Assembly (NCBI GenBank): GCA_000727475.1
Contig: KL647322.1
Coordinates: forward strand, 465,834-529,833
Direction of reading: 5' to 3'
Source: Sarcocystis neurona
Taxonomy: Eukaryota; Apicomplexa; Conoidasida; Eucoccidiorida; Sarcocystidae
DNA length: 64,000 nt
The notes beneath the pieces are model-generated. The model saw only the letters and a program-made list of their open reading frames with translations, had not been told where the DNA came from and did no database searches. A program made the position numbers and the translations under genes. Positions 1 through 14,800 of this stretch are shown here, one piece after another (the first letter of the stretch is position 1; every line of letters begins with the position of its first letter).

Positions 1-18
1 ATATATCGGTCGTGTACG

Positions 19-53
<35 letters not shown>

Positions 54-2827
54 GTACAGCCACATCTGTATACCTTATTGCATATATATGGATACACATA
101 TATGTGTATCTGAAACAGGCGTTTACACATACAGATACATATATATATATATATAGATAGATATAAAAACGGATATATTCGTGTGAATGTATAATGGTGT
201 ATACACGAGTTGATAGAACTCGAATTTTACATCTCTGCAATATGTGTGTATATATATATATTTTTATATACATACACGTATACACGTATAAAGAATGCTT
301 GTAGGCACGTAGGCACAGATGAAGAGGAAGACGAAGGATGCAGATCACGTCTGGACAAATACGGATGCACACTCGTATGTCTACGCATATATATATATAT
401 ATATATATGTATACTCACGTGAAAAATGTCCACCGATTTGTGTGTACACAACTATACTGAGAGAGAGACAGACAAATGAGAGTAGTAAGAATAACAAGCG
501 TAGGCACATGTCAACGATGCCCCAATAGATACGCCTAAACTTGTATGAGCGTACGTATCTTAACCTATGTAGAGAGAGACACACAGGACACACGTACGGA
601 TGCCCACGCACACGTATGCGACACACGCACACGTTAAACATGTATATACATTTATATAGAAATGCAGACACGTACACCAGTCTATGCACATGCGATATGT
701 AGTTATGTGTACGCGTGTACACACATATGTATATATATATACATATGTAAATGTATGTGTGTAGATCAGACGCGGATGAAAAGGAAGGAGAGAAACGAGT
801 CGCAGAACACAAAAACGATAGAAGAAGATGGGATATCTTACTCCAGCATCAGAGAGTGAATGGTCATGACTTCTCTCATGGCTGCGGTGCAACTGTTTCC
901 CCTCCGGCAGTCGCTGGTAGGCGGGTCCTCCTCCGGCAGCTTCTCGTACTTTTGCCATTTCTTCGAAATTTTCAGTACCAAGATGCTCACTTATGCGTGT
1001 GGATTCAAATTAGACAGCTTTCGCGTGCGCGCACATATGAGTAGTACTACCTGTTTATCAATTTCGCTACTTTCTATGCTTTCGTGTGTGCAAATTCGGT
1101 GTACATGTGTTCCATATACTTGTGTATAACTAGGCGGTCATACGACGTCGTTACACGTGTGTTGAGTACTGAAGCGCAGTACAGCTGCGCACGCAGAGGA
1201 GGAAGGCAGTTCCAGCGCTAGAGGATCCAGTGCGTGCGCATGAGTGTCAGAGGATAAATCCCATCTTCCTTCGTCTTCGCAGCGAAAACACACATGCGTA
1301 GATGATTATGGCAGCGCGATAAGCAACAGGAATGCTGGCAGAGCCTCCGTACAAAAAGCGTCGACTAAGCCAACAGACAAATCTGACAGTTCTGTCCTGT
1401 CTTTGCTGTTGGTGCTGCCGCTGCTGTTCCTGTCTTTGCTGTTGCCGCTGCATACGCTTTTGCGTAAGTAGCACTGTTGTTGTGTTTATGCGTGACGCCC
1501 AGTTGCAGAGGTTTTGGTACAAGATTGACACGTAAAAGTGAGCGCCAAGGTTAGGGCTTTGCACGCTTTCTACGTGCGTAACATTCCGGTACTGTTCTTG
1601 TGTAGGGAAGGAGAGTGAGTGAGATGAAAAAAACAGCACAGGTGGACACGAGGAGAGGGCCTAAGATAGATATATTTTGATTCGCTGTGGTCGAGCGGCA
1701 CGGGTAACTAGTGAGCGGGAAGAATTCAACATGTGAAGTATGGAAACGGCATGGCACCCAGTATGCAGTGTGCACGGCGGAAGAAGACAGAACTCTCCAC
1801 GTACAGGGGAACGGGCACCCGCAGGCTGGCACTGCCGCACTGTCTGGTGGACCTAAATCCTGAAGCTGACGCAGTCTCCGTAGCTCGTAGACACGATTCC
1901 CGCACAGTTCAACACCCTATTAGCTCTATATTTACCGATGAAGAAGAGAAGCCGGGAAAGACGAATCCCGTGGATGGCAGCCAGTGGGCGGACCCCCCCA
2001 GTCGAGCATGTACACACACACATACACGCACCTCACGCGGATTCAGAGACAGAAGCGCTGCCCGTGCGATTTCACGTAAGTATTCGAAGTCTAGTCTCCT
2101 AATGGACCACTACATGGAGGTGGACAGAACAAACCAGTGTTTTTCGGTAGTGTGTTCATAGATGGCGCTCGTAGCGTACGCCGCCAGCTCGGCGCGTGCT
2201 ACTCCCAGCGTGTGGATGACGGTAACCCAGTGAAAATCGAGACTTGGGCAGAAGCAGAGCAGTGCGTGTGAATAATAGAAAAAAAGGTTCACGAGGGGAA
2301 GTCGCAGATTTTTCGAAATATATGGGAAAACAACGTGAAAAGCTACGGACGACGCGTTTTCGACGACTTCAAGTAGACTTGCGTAAGAAGTAGGAGCGCC
2401 ATGAAAATTGTTTTGCATGTGCGCTCCGGTCAAGTGTACGTACACTCTGCATAGGATCTCTTAAGACTTGAGCTCTCGAACTGAGAAATGCTCACGCCGT
2501 CTATACCAGAATTGCCCAGTGATTTATTCGGTAAAGATTATATTTCGCTGGCATGGGCCTTCGTTCTGAATTTTTCGAGGCGTCCCGCCAGTCTCTCTGA
2601 CTTCACCTGCATGCGCAACGTGACACCGAACGCAAGGGATGCGAGGTATCCGTCTAATTCGGACCCACAAAGGTTACAGTACACTTGCATAATCACATGC
2701 ATAGATAGAGGAAGATTTGTGTATGTACATGGCTTTTTTTCGCCTTGTCCCTGTCTGCGTCTGCCCGTGAAGAGTGCTCAACGACGGCTCGTGTTAGTCT
2801 CCAGTTTCTGCATGAATTCGCGCAAGT
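1..2827. other. Microsatellite-rich DNA upstream of UTP7
   Basis: This stretch holds (TA)n runs near 19-48 and 386-406, mixed TGTA/CACA tracts up to about 760, then more complex sequence from about 800 to 2800. Long frames across the TA/TG tracts encode only Tyr/Ile/Val/Cys/His-rich strings and are not genes. A short segment on the minus strand at 838-985 looks protein-like and is listed separately. A plus-strand frame at about 1733-2073, ending at a GTAAGT donor, could be a 5' exon, but it resembles nothing I recognise. Nothing else is assignable. Confidence 0.6.
838..985 (-). CDS. Possible exon of an unidentified minus-strand gene
   Basis: Two readings of the minus strand look protein-like, and they exclude each other. 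In one, an ATG at 956-958 opens 39 codons (starting MAKVREAAGGG) that end at 842 on a GTAAGA donor, giving a first exon. In the other, the next frame reads a polar segment containing KKWQKYEKLPEEDPPTSDC and stops at TAA 838-840, giving a last exon. The composition is unlike the Tyr/Cys-rich junk frames around it. No family is recognised. If real, it belongs to a gene transcribed away from UTP7 toward the left edge. Confidence 0.25.
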
Positions 2828-5800
2828 ATGGCAGACGCGGGAGGAAAAGGGGACCTTCGCATAAAAATTTCGCGAGTCCAGCCTGAAATTTCCACTGTCG
2901 ACTGCAGTGAAGCCCCCGCAAGTGCAGACAGAAGGAGCAAAGGTACCCTATTGCTCCGTCGGAATAAATTTCGGAGGAAAAATGCAGAACTCCCATTCAA
3001 AGTAAGATATCAGAAATAAACCAAAGAACGCACGCTGACACAAATGTAGGGGTTTATACAGTGACAGAAGGTGTCTGAGGCGCTATAGGGGAAGCGGGTT
3101 GAAGTAGACCTGTGATTCTTGTTAACTGCAACTTGCGCTGCTTCCATTCTGCCTGCGCAAACGGTGGGCGCCTGCCTCTGCTTTGAAAGTGCTCCACAAC
3201 ACAGTATACCGTAACGTAGACATATACGTTGAGATATATATTTTTCTTCATGTATGTATATAAGTATCTGCGCGCGGGCATACAAAAGGAAGCACTGTAA
3301 ATGTGTATACGCAGGTGAGGTGGAGCACCTTTTTGAACGTATGGATCCATGTAGTATGCATTTGTGTGGAACTCGCGCCAGCTGGAACGACAGTCACGAG
3401 TGCAACAGACGTCGTATTCGTTGTACAAGCGCACGTGTTACCACCTCTATGCATAATTTCTTAAGCGAGATTTGCTCCCATGTATGTGTATACGAGTATA
3501 CATATATGCATCCCTCGTATGTATACGCGGTAACCTGGATCCACGTATAGATGCTTTCCGTAGGTGGCTAGGCAATTTGGAAGATGCAGAAACCACTGGA
3601 CCATCGATTCGTTGTTCCTGTAAGGTGACGATGCGCGAATATCCAGTTCTGTTTTGTCTCCTTTGCAGACGCAAAGAACATTTCCGCCCCCGGTTGAGAA
3701 GTTCAGTTTCGTGGACCTTCGCTTTAAAATGCCTCATTCCCCTCTTCTGCGTGCCTTCTTTTCTATTCTTCTCTAAGTCGACGTAGTGCAGGTACACACT
3801 TGCGTACGCACACGTGAATGTGGCGATTGAAATAAGACGGGTGCGCTTTTTTGTTAGAGCGTACAAATGTAGAGATACGTATGAATATGCGTAGCCACGT
3901 GTCTTCCTCGGGTGGTGTTTATATGGCGAGATAGAAGTGCTGAGGTCTCGTAAGGAAGAAGCGGACTTGACGTGGGTGATTCTGTTCAACAGGACGTGAA
4001 AGACAAGAAATTAAAGGGGCAGCTGCAAAGGCGGCATGTGCTTCAAGAGGAAGCGACAGAGCGTGCAGCTGTTGCTGATTTTCTACTTCATGAGGATGAA
4101 ATTTCGTAAGTTCTCCCGCCGCCTCTCTTCGACTTTTGTTTCTGTCTTGTCATTCGCTCTTATATTTGCTGCTGCAGCGTAGTGCAGTACAACAAAGACT
4201 TCAACTCTCGTCCCTGTTCCTCCCTGTGCCCCTGTGGGTGCTACTTGTTGCGTGTGTGGATATCTTCATCATATCCTGCTGCTGCTCCTACCACTTTGCT
4301 GCGATTGCCTCTTTCCGCTGCCTTTCACATTTTTCTTCTTTCCTGCGTCCTCCCGCATCTGTGTTTCTTCTCTTCCTAGGTGTACGCGCCACAACTCTCC
4401 TCTTTTTTCTGTTGAGACCAAATCTTCGTGCGGCTACTCTCGTCTCCGTTTTCTTCGCGTTCTGCTACTCTTACTTCCATCCTCACCATATATATATATA
4501 TGTGAATGTACTTATTGATAAAAGTGTAGGTGTACAGGCGTGCACGCCCGTGGGCGCATGTGTGTGTGTGTGTGTCTGTCTGTCTGTCTGTCTGTCTGCC
4601 TGTCTGTCTGTCTGTCTGTCTCTGTCTTTCTCTGTCTCTCTATATATACACACATCTGTGATATATCAGTAAACAGTTGCTTATATGTGTATGTCTCTAC
4701 GTAGGCACACGTAATATGTATACATATATTTAATACGTGTAATGTGAATTTTACGTAGTTCTGTGCAAGCGTTTCGAGCGCGTGCCTGCAGACGCCGACT
4801 TTACCTCGACTGGCTGCATGGGACGTGGTAAAAAGACGAGACACATGCAGACGGGACTTTTTCTCTGTGACGAATATGGGTACATTTAGCGACCTCTTTA
4901 TTTCTTTACACGTGTGTGTGTCTAGGGAAATTCGTCTGGAAATCTAACTGTGTATATAGACAAATGCGTTGGTAGACATATCTAGGATTTCTGAATGTCT
5001 TCTGTATGCACACGTGTGTATGCATATGTATAGATATTCATGTGTGTATATATATAGGTAGATACACAGATCTACATGTATACACGCATATATGGATGTA
5101 TTCAAAGTAGGCGGATACACACGTCTTTGCGTTTACTTAACGTACTGTGGCCCCACGTGTTGAAAACGCCAAGGCCTGTGATTTTCACTGTCTTCTTTGA
5201 CCTACGAAAGGTCTTTCTTTCCTATTTCACTGCATGTGTGTATTGTTTCTTCTCCCTTGAATTTGGTTTTATCCACACCTCTCGCCAGCCCATTTTCAGT
5301 CACGACCTATCCGGCTGGCTTCCCTCTTTCGTGCCGTTTTTCATTTGCTCTGCCTTTATTTCGGTCTTCGTCGTCCTCCTCGTTCTCTTCGCGTGCAGCG
5401 CCGGAGTGGACGTGAGTCCCCTCGAGAAGACGTATGCGCTGCGACAGGCGGAGCTGCTGCAGCACGTCGACCGAGGCACACGTGAAAAGGTAGAGCTTCG
5501 ACTTTCTATTTGCTGCGTCCTTTCTTCGTCTTCGCCTTTCTCTTCATGTGTCCCCCTCCCCTTCCTCACTTTCCTTCTTGTTGTCTTCGTTTCCCTTCTT
5601 GCTTTCTCAGTTCTGGAAAGTTTCGTTCGTCCCCCGGGTGGTCTGTGTCGATTTCTTTGCTGTGCTGCCCTCCTGTCCTTTCGTTTTCGTCACCGTCTTC
5701 CCTTCTTGTCGCGTTCTCTCCGTCCTGGCTGTAGGCGTCCCTAGACCTGGTTCGTATTTTCTACTTCACTTCCTCTTCGCATACGTCTACAGGTTATATA

Positions 5801-8800
5801 CGCAGATAGATAGATGTAGATGTGTCTGCATATCTTTGCAAGTATACGTGCGTGTGTATGCATGTGTAGGTGTGTGTGCGTATCTTTGTAAGTATACGTG
5901 TGTGTAAGCGTATATAGATTTATCTGTAGCTAACAGCAACTCTCTACATACGCGTGCATATTATAGACGCACGTAGTATATATAGGTTCACCTGTCCATA
6001 CGCACGTATATATATATATATATATATGTTTGTTTGTGTGTACTTAAAGGTCTACAAGTACACGTGTATATAATCAATCTTTCTACATATGCATATAAAT
6101 ATATGCATTACGTACGTCTGTGTATGTAGAGAGTATGTATACGTCCACGTGAAGAATTGTAGAACTATTCAGTTACGCGTAATGTCCATCCATATACATA
6201 TATATATATATATATAAACGTAGACAGAGAGGTCGGTAAGTAGACAGATAGGTAGCTACTGGGTTACTTGTGGAAGTATGTGGGTACCCGGAGATGTAAT
6301 AAAATATATACGTATGCTCGTGTATAAGTGTGTACTTACTGTGGACGCACGTAGGCTCATCATGTAACTTGAAAAATTCACCTGTGGTGTACGTACAGGC
6401 GGATTTAAACGTCGCTTCGTATCTCCCCTCGTGCAGATTTGTACTGCATACGCATATGTACTACTCTACGCATATACACGCGGCCGTGTTTGTCTTTCTT
6501 GTATGTACCCGTACATAAGCATATATATATATATTGGGGTATAGAACATCTATTCAGATGTGTGCAGGTATATATACATCTCCGTAGCTGTTTGTGTAAA
6601 TGGCTGTATACGCAACATGCAATTATATATATATATATCTATATATATATCAGCGGTATACGTATGTAGGTCACATACATGTATGTGGGGTTGTACACGC
6701 CTGCGAGTCCTTGCTGCTGTGCGGATGTGCTGCTGCAGATATTGTCGCTGGACTTGACCTATGGCCCGTATCTCGTAGACTACTCACGTAGCGGCCGGCA
6801 CCTCCTCTTGGGTGGCAGCAAAGGCTGCTTGTCACTTCTTGACGCTCAAACCTGCAACGTCCTCTGTGACGTAAACGTGAGAGCCTCCTGTTCTTCTTCT
6901 TCTCCCCCGGTGCTCTTCCCCCTCGCCTAGTGCTGCCGGTGTGGCTGCTGCTGCTGTCGTCCACGGGGCGGCTGCCGTCCTTGCTGCCGCTCCTGCTGTT
7001 GCGACTATTGTTGCTGCTGGTCCTGCTGCTACTCTCGGTGCTGACGGTGTTCCTGCAGTCGCTGCTGCTGCTGTGAATCCTCCAGGCCCTGCTGTTACGA
7101 GTCTTGTCCTTGCCGCCACTACTACTACTACCACTACTCGTGCTGCTGCTGTTGGTTGAGATACTCTTTCTGCTGCTGCTGTGGGTGTGACAACTCTGGC
7201 TTTCGCTGCTCCTGCTGTTCTGCCGCGGCAGCTCCTGTTGCTCAGCTGCGCGTACTCTTGCTGCTGTCCGTGTTGCGTGTGTGCTATTGCCGCTGTTGTA
7301 GGCTGTCTACCGCTTGTGTTTTTTGTACGCGGCTGGTGCTGCTGCTGCTCTTGCTGCTGCTGTTGCGCTCCTGTTGCTCTTTTCCTGCGGCCCTGCTGCT
7401 GCGAGTATGCTGCTCCAGCCGGTCTTCATGCTGCTCCCGCTGCTACTGCTGTTGTGCCATTCCTGTTCCCGCTGCTGCTTCGGCTATCATTGCCCGCGTT
7501 TGCCTTGTGCCGGAGTTTCCCCACTTGTTCTCGAGAACGACTTCTCAGCACCTTCGTTAGTATGTATATCCACATCTTGTTGTGTAGCCATGTCTTTGTA
7601 CACATGTAGGCAGTGAAAAAGGAACTATACACATGCGTGTACATATAATTTTCGATACGTGTGTGTGTATCTACGCAAGCAGCATTGCATCCCGATATCC
7701 ACTAAGAATGTCCACACATATATATATTTCGATATGTCCTGTCGTGCTGTTGCTGCCGCAGCTTCTAGTACTTCTGCTGCTTCTGCTGCTACGAATTTTG
7801 CTGCTTCCGCTGCTTGTACGCCTCGGGTGCCATGCTGAAGCTAACAAAACACGCGTGCTTTTTGTTTCCGTCGCGATGATGCGTCAGCGGGAGACGCGAC
7901 GGCTGCAACGTGGGGCCGGTGCAAATCACATAGACACCGTGTGAAGCTGTGAGATAACCGTCTACAATGAAGTTGACAAGCAAAGACATGTTCGCTCCCC
8001 CCTGCAGTAACTGCCGGTAGTTACTCCTCACGCACGCGTTACCGAAGTAACTGCGGGGAGATACTGCGACGGGCTACCGTAGAAATTGCTGGTAGTTACT
8101 CCCACACCACGCGTTACGTGAGTATTGCTGAGAGTTCCTACGTACGAGGTGCTATCGAAGGAACTGCTGGTAGAAGACGGGGACGAAGACGACCGTGATG
8201 ACGCTCCGTCCTACACTCGTGAAATTCGCAGCAGTGCCGCACTGTACGCACGCGTCTCCACGCCTCAGGAGACGTTTGCTGTGCGTCTCTACGGACTTGT
8301 ACACAAAGAGACGCGAATCTGCTACAGAGTCGTGTACGCGCTGGGGTGTCTGTACACCGAGTCACGGACCCATCGGGGTGTTTGTACACCCCAATTAGCG
8401 CTTGCACCCTATACGCACACAGAGAGAGAGAGAGACCTTCGTAAGACACTGTGTATATATGCGGCGCCAGCAAAACAGGAGGACATTCTACAGGCCTGTG
8501 GTACTTCTCTATACGCAGACGCATGTACAGACCGTTCCGCTTTTGTAAATACGTAACACATTGCATAAATAGGGGATACACATACGTATATAAGCGAGGG
8601 AGAGCCTTGTATGTATAGGTGGGGGGACGCATGCGGTTCTCTGTGTATCCGTTTTCTCACCCTGATGAAGAGAGAAAGCGAGACCGGGAGACATCGTAGC
8701 TGCACACACCCGTCCGGGTGCCACCTCATACTCTACACGCCCGTATATATATTAAGCTATACATATATATATATATATGTATGTATATACACATTTGTCC

Positions 8801-11800
8801 ATATGCACTTGTATGTATGTACAAGTGGATTAGGACCGGTGTGCTGTGCGTGCGTATCTATATATGAATTTGTTGATACATATATATGTATATATGTAAG
8901 TGTTCATGTATATGTAAATGTATCTGTGTGTCTGAAGATTTGTACTGATGACTATGAGCGCAGTGGTGGTTTCTGTGTCTGTGCGTCTCTCTGTCTTCTC
9001 TGCGAGTTTTCAACGTCCGGGCGCACAAACCATAACATGTCTAGCTTCTACTTTCCTCTTCATTTGCTTCCGTCCCGCGGTCAGTGCCACACGTAATGTT
9101 GCTGTCTGTCTCTGCGGTTCCCGTCTCTCTTCTTGCCGCCTATTCTCTCCTCCTTTACGCAGCTCTCCTCTTCCATCTTCTTGTACGTATATGTGTGGGA
9201 ATCCACGCACGCATATATACAGATATTACTTCGACTACCTACAATTACGTCTAAATGTATTACTCTATTGATAAAGAAAGTGTAAAAACACAGAAGCATA
9301 CATCACGTTACCTTACCATCTATATATGTATGTGTAAATAGAGAGCGGTAAGTACAGACATATACTGTGCCTGCACGCATATATATATATATATGTCTCC
9401 ATGTGCGCTTGTACAGTTTTTTTCTTCCTCGTCCTATTTTCTTTCTTCTCTTTCGTTCTTTGTTTTTTGTGTAGGTAAAAGAGACGGTCAGGGACGTGAA
9501 ATTTTGCCACAACCACACGCTCTGGGCAGCTGGTAGGCGCCACATAGCAACTTCCGCGTCCGTCTTCATTTCCATTCTCTATCGAACCTTCTATACATAC
9601 ATATATATATCTGTATATATATGTATATCTATATATATCTGTATATATGTAAATATTTCTCTTTATTATATGCATAAGGGGTGGATAATTGCATGCGTAT
9701 ATGTCTGTCTCCAGGTACCCCCTATACATCTAATGTGTGGGTGTCAATATATGTATGTATATATATTGATGTGGTACGTATGTAATCTGTAGGTGATCTA
9801 TATATATATATATACGTATATATATATATATATGTTTCCGTAGAAAGTATACGAAAAGTGTAAGATGTGGCTCTTTAGTCGGGCAAATGTGTGTGTCTAG
9901 ATACTTGCACATATGCGTCTTTCTTCTGGATACATATATATATATGTACCTGTATAGAGTATATAGAAAGAATAAGACGTGGTTTTTCAATCGAGCAGAT
10001 GTATGTGTCTACACGTTTGCATATGTGCGTCTTTGTATATAGCTATACATACATATATATATATATATGTAAATCCTTTTGAAAATTTATATGTGGCTAC
10101 ATACATGCGTACGACACTACGTTCAATTATAGACGTATGCGTGTGCATAGAGGGTCTACATGAATGTACACGGATAGAAGTGTGTATGCGTTGATGTAAT
10201 ATGTGTGCTGCAACGCGTCAATATTGTGCGTCGACTGCGCATGCACCTTTGCAGACACGCAGAAATACATGTGTATATGGCCATATATACGTGTATATCT
10301 CTCATACAGGTTTTACCTTCCTGCACAGAGTTATAATCTACGTGTCTGTGTACGCGAGAAATGCTGTTGCTGCCGCGGCTACTATTCTCGAAGATACACA
10401 CAAGTACACCTGTATATCCACGTATATACATATGTATGTATACGTACACGTGTGATTTATGTGTAGATTTTCTAGATAGAAATATACTGTACACGTGTGT
10501 TTGTATACGGAGCTGTATATGCGTGTGTGTACGTGCGTCATAAGTGCGTAATATGGGCATGTGTGTCGTACGTCTCTACACCGTAGAGACGTCGCTCTTT
10601 GTGTTGAAGGATGACAGCGCAGCAGTTAATTTTTTCCTCGAAAGAAAAGCGAATAAATGCAGACCAGCGTGGGACCTGGGTGGGGACGACCTGCAAATTT
10701 TTCTTCTTCTTCCTCTTCCGAGTCTTGTCAGCTGCTTCTCGGCCGTGCTGCTGCCGATGCAGCTGCTGTTGCTGCTGCCGCTTACGTGGGCGGGCTGCGC
10801 GGCTGCTGTTTCGCAGCTGCCGCTGCCACATTTCTGAGAAGGCTGCTGCAGCTGCCTCTTTCAAATCTCCGTGCGTCTCATTCTTTCTCTTCTTCTTTTC
10901 TCCCTCTTCTCTTTCTTCCTGCGGCGGCCATTAATTGCTGCTGCCGATACTGCTTGTGCCACCGAAGCGGCTGCTGGTAGATATCCCTGCTGCTCTTGCT
11001 GCAGCGTTCGTTTCGTTTCCTCTTGCCTTGTTCTCTTCGTCGTCGTCGCTGCTCGTTCCTTTGTCTCGTCTGTTCGTCCTTGGCAGGGATGCGGCTGCTG
11101 CTGACGCAAAGCTACTTCTTTCTCTGGTGCTGCTGCTACTAGTGTTCGGCGTTTATGGCTGCTGCTGTTGTCGGTGCTGCTGTTGCTGCGGTGCCGCATT
11201 TTCCTGGTATTCCTCCCCTGCTGCCGCGACTGCTGCTGCTGTTTTCACCTCTCCTGCTGCGGTTGCCGCAGCTTCTGGTGCTGCTGCTGCTGCTGCCGCT
11301 GCACATATTCGTCGCTGTCAACGGTGCACTTCCGCTGGCTGCTGCTGCTGCTCCCACTTTTTGTTGCCGCTGCAGCACAGAAGAAGTACTTATACATTTA
11401 CGACCAACAGGGAATCGAGCTGCATTGCTTGCGGGATATCATGGTGAGGCAGCAGCAGCAACAGCTACTTTCCGCAGTCCTCTTCCATACCGATCTTCTC
11501 TTTCTCTCCCGTTCTTCGTCGCACTTCCCCCCGCGCCGCTTTCCTTCCGCTTTGAATTTATTGCGCACGTGATTTCTTGCGTTCTTCTCATTCTCTGCCT
11601 TCATTAGTATCTCTCTCTCTGCAAGCGTATGTGTGTATACGCATACATGCGTATGTGTATATATACCGAGGAGCACACACACACAGAGATATACACAACT
11701 GTATACAGAGATATATAAATATACGCAGAGGTGCTTATATATATATATATATTACGTAGCGTCTGTATACATAGACACAGACATATATTTATACAGATAT

Positions 11801-14800
11801 GTCTTCGTATATGTATATATGTGTATTATGCGGCGTTTATATACGTAGATACACACATCTATTTTAACAGATATGTGTTCGTGCATGTATATATATAGAT
11901 TCCATAGCGTCCACATCCATAAATACGTATACACACATATGTATACATAGATACATGTATACATCCATACACGCATACGTGTGCGTACCTGCAAACAGGT
12001 AGATGTCCGTATACATCTCCACACATGCATGCATATACATACATACACACGTAACATATATGTACATGTATGTCGGCATAAAAACAGACAGATACATCTA
12101 TACAGGAGATGTTTTCACGAATTGGCCTTCCAGCATGTTTGTCCTTCGTTTTGCTTCGTAACTCTTCTGTCTCCGTGCCTTCCTCGAGGAGACTCGCAGC
12201 TGTCAGCAACGAAGTTGCCCTCCCCGTCTCCGAGTTCTTCTGTGACGCTCTCTTCTCGAAGGCCGCAGTCTCGCAGAAAACTCCGCCATTTCTTCCTCAA
12301 TTACCAGGGCGGCCCTCTTTTTTTCCGCAGTCGCGCCGCGTCCCCACGTCCTCTCTTCTCGTACTTTTTTACGTCCCTTCTGTCACTTCTATCAATTTTC
12401 TGTCAGCACTCCCGTATCACAGCTGAAGGCTGCACAATTGGAACACAAACTACTTACAATCTTCATATACATACATATAATGTGTATATACATACCCATA
12501 TATATATATATATCTGTATATAGGTATAGATATACTAGGTAGAATGCTGCTGCCTCCGTTAACCTACATGTATGTATCAACATATGTAGTATTCGAAAAG
12601 GTGTCTCTCGGCACGTATATTGATTCGTACACACACAGACACACACACGCAAAAGACACACATACGCACACACACGTATATGTGTGCATCTGCGTGTATA
12701 TATATATATATGTGTGTAGGTGAATATATGTACGTAGAGATGTATGGAGGTGTGAATATGTGTGTGTTGTATGTGTACAGTTTTCCGTATATATGCAAGT
12801 GTGAATTTCGTGCACATGTTTTCGTTTCCAGGTTTACCAGATTTGGTGCTGCTGCTCTTCTTTTTTTGTTGCAGCTGCCGTACCGCTTGGAATTTCTTCC
12901 CTATCATTTCCTTCTTGTCTCAGTCGGCGAATTTGGTGAACTAACGTAAGCGATGCTCCTCCTCCTCCTCGTCCAGTTGCTGCTGTTCCTGCCTCTTCTT
13001 CCTCATCTTCCTCTTCTTCTGCTGTCGACGCATACGTTGCAACTTTCGACAGAGCCTGTATGCGCATACATATATACGTATATCACCGAGCAGAAGGGCA
13101 GACAGAGAGACGGAGATAGACAGACATATATATATATATATATATTAGTAAGGAGAAGAGATAGGCGGCCATATTTACATTTACATACATATATCAGTAA
13201 AGGGAAAAAGAGGAAGACGGACATATATATATATGTACGTACATGTATCCAGAGAGATAGAAAGCCACATTTACGTATACATACGTATATCAATAAGGGG
13301 ACAAAGAGGGATAGACAGACATATATACATATACGTACGTATATCCAGAGAGAGATGGACCGACATACACATATACGTACATATTTTAATAAAGAGAAAT
13401 AGAGGGAGGGCCAGACAGACGGACGGGCAGAGAGACAAAAAAGCGGTGCCACTTCTTCCTTGTCAAACCGGCGTTTTAAAAAGTGCGCGCGTACGGAGAC
13501 CCACACGCACACGCACAGAGAAACAGGGGCTGCCTGTCTGTCGACGAAGGCAGAAGATTTCGCCGCCTTATATTCGGATACGTGATGCGTGCACCTGCGC
13601 CCGTGCGGCCGTCTTGCACGCACCGCGGTTTGTTACTCGCTGGCCGGCTGCTTCTAAGACGATGCACCGTACCTGAGGAGTAGGCGCCGCACCACCGGGC
13701 ATTCGCCAGGAGCCGGCTCGTACAGATCGAGAAAGCGCGCGCATTTCTCGGTGCCTCCCACCTTCTCATTCTGAGGAGTGACGCAAATATCGGCTTATAT
13801 TCGGGTGTCTCAAGTGAATAGTTCTGGGTGCCTCCCATCTTCTCACTCTGGGGAGTGAAGCAAATATCGGCTTATATTCGGGTGTCTCAAGTGATTATGT
13901 TTGTTTGGGTGTGTTGAGGCGTGTAGTCGTGCCTAAGAAAGTGAAGGGCGGGTTTTATCTATATTCGCCAAATAAGCGTTTATACGTCGATTCCTCACTG
14001 TATACAATCCGTCATACATACCTGTAGACGTCCGCATCTAAAAAATAACTATATACACATGTATATATATATATATATGTGGGTGTGTTTACGTGTAGAT
14101 TTACAATATACACATATATATGTACGTATATGTATGTGGTTGTGTCCACACGTAGGTTTTGAATATATGCATATACGTAATACATGCATATGTATATATA
14201 TGTATATATGCATGTGGGTGTGTCTTCGTGTAGGTTTAGAATATATACACATATATGGATGTGTATATGCATGTGGGTATGTCTACCTGTAAATTTAGCA
14301 TATATATATATATATATATGTATATCTGTATATATGAATGTGCGTGTGTCTACGTATATGAGTAAATGTGTAGAGAAAATTATAAATATAGGTAGGTGTG
14401 TGTAGTTTTCTGGAGTCTGGTCCCTTTTTATGTTTAGAGAGAGGACTGACTTTTGTGTGAGACGTGACCAGAGAATTTGGTGCCACTACCCTCTCCTTTT
14501 TGGGGTGTATGTACACCTGAGAGTGTATGACGTCGCACCTGTTCTGCTGTCTTTGCAGCATCGTTTTCCGTCGATCTCTCGGTGTTTCTCGGTAGTTTCT
14601 CGCATCTTCTGCACTTCCCTTCCCTCCTTTTCCATCTTCTTCATTTTCTTCTCTGCATGTTGCGTGCTTCTGGCCGAGAAAGACGCGTCTTGACCTCTGA
14701 AAGGAGCGTCGACGGGACGGGCTGCCGGTGTCCGCCGTCTCTTCTCCTCTCTTTTGTCCTGTCCTCTTCGGTTCTTGCGCCCGTCGGACTTTCTTATTTT

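Noticed and set aside
5399..5415. GTGAGT inside UTP7 exon 3 (GGACGTGAGTCCC) as a donor
   Set aside because: Using it would delete the conserved PLEKTYALRQAELL segment. The GTAGAG donor at 5490 keeps it and the downstream phase.
8125..8556. 143-codon plus-strand frame with an acidic segment in UTP7 intron 4
   Set aside because: It lies between conserved exons that join in phase without it. It is partly made of degenerate repeats and has no recognisable domain.
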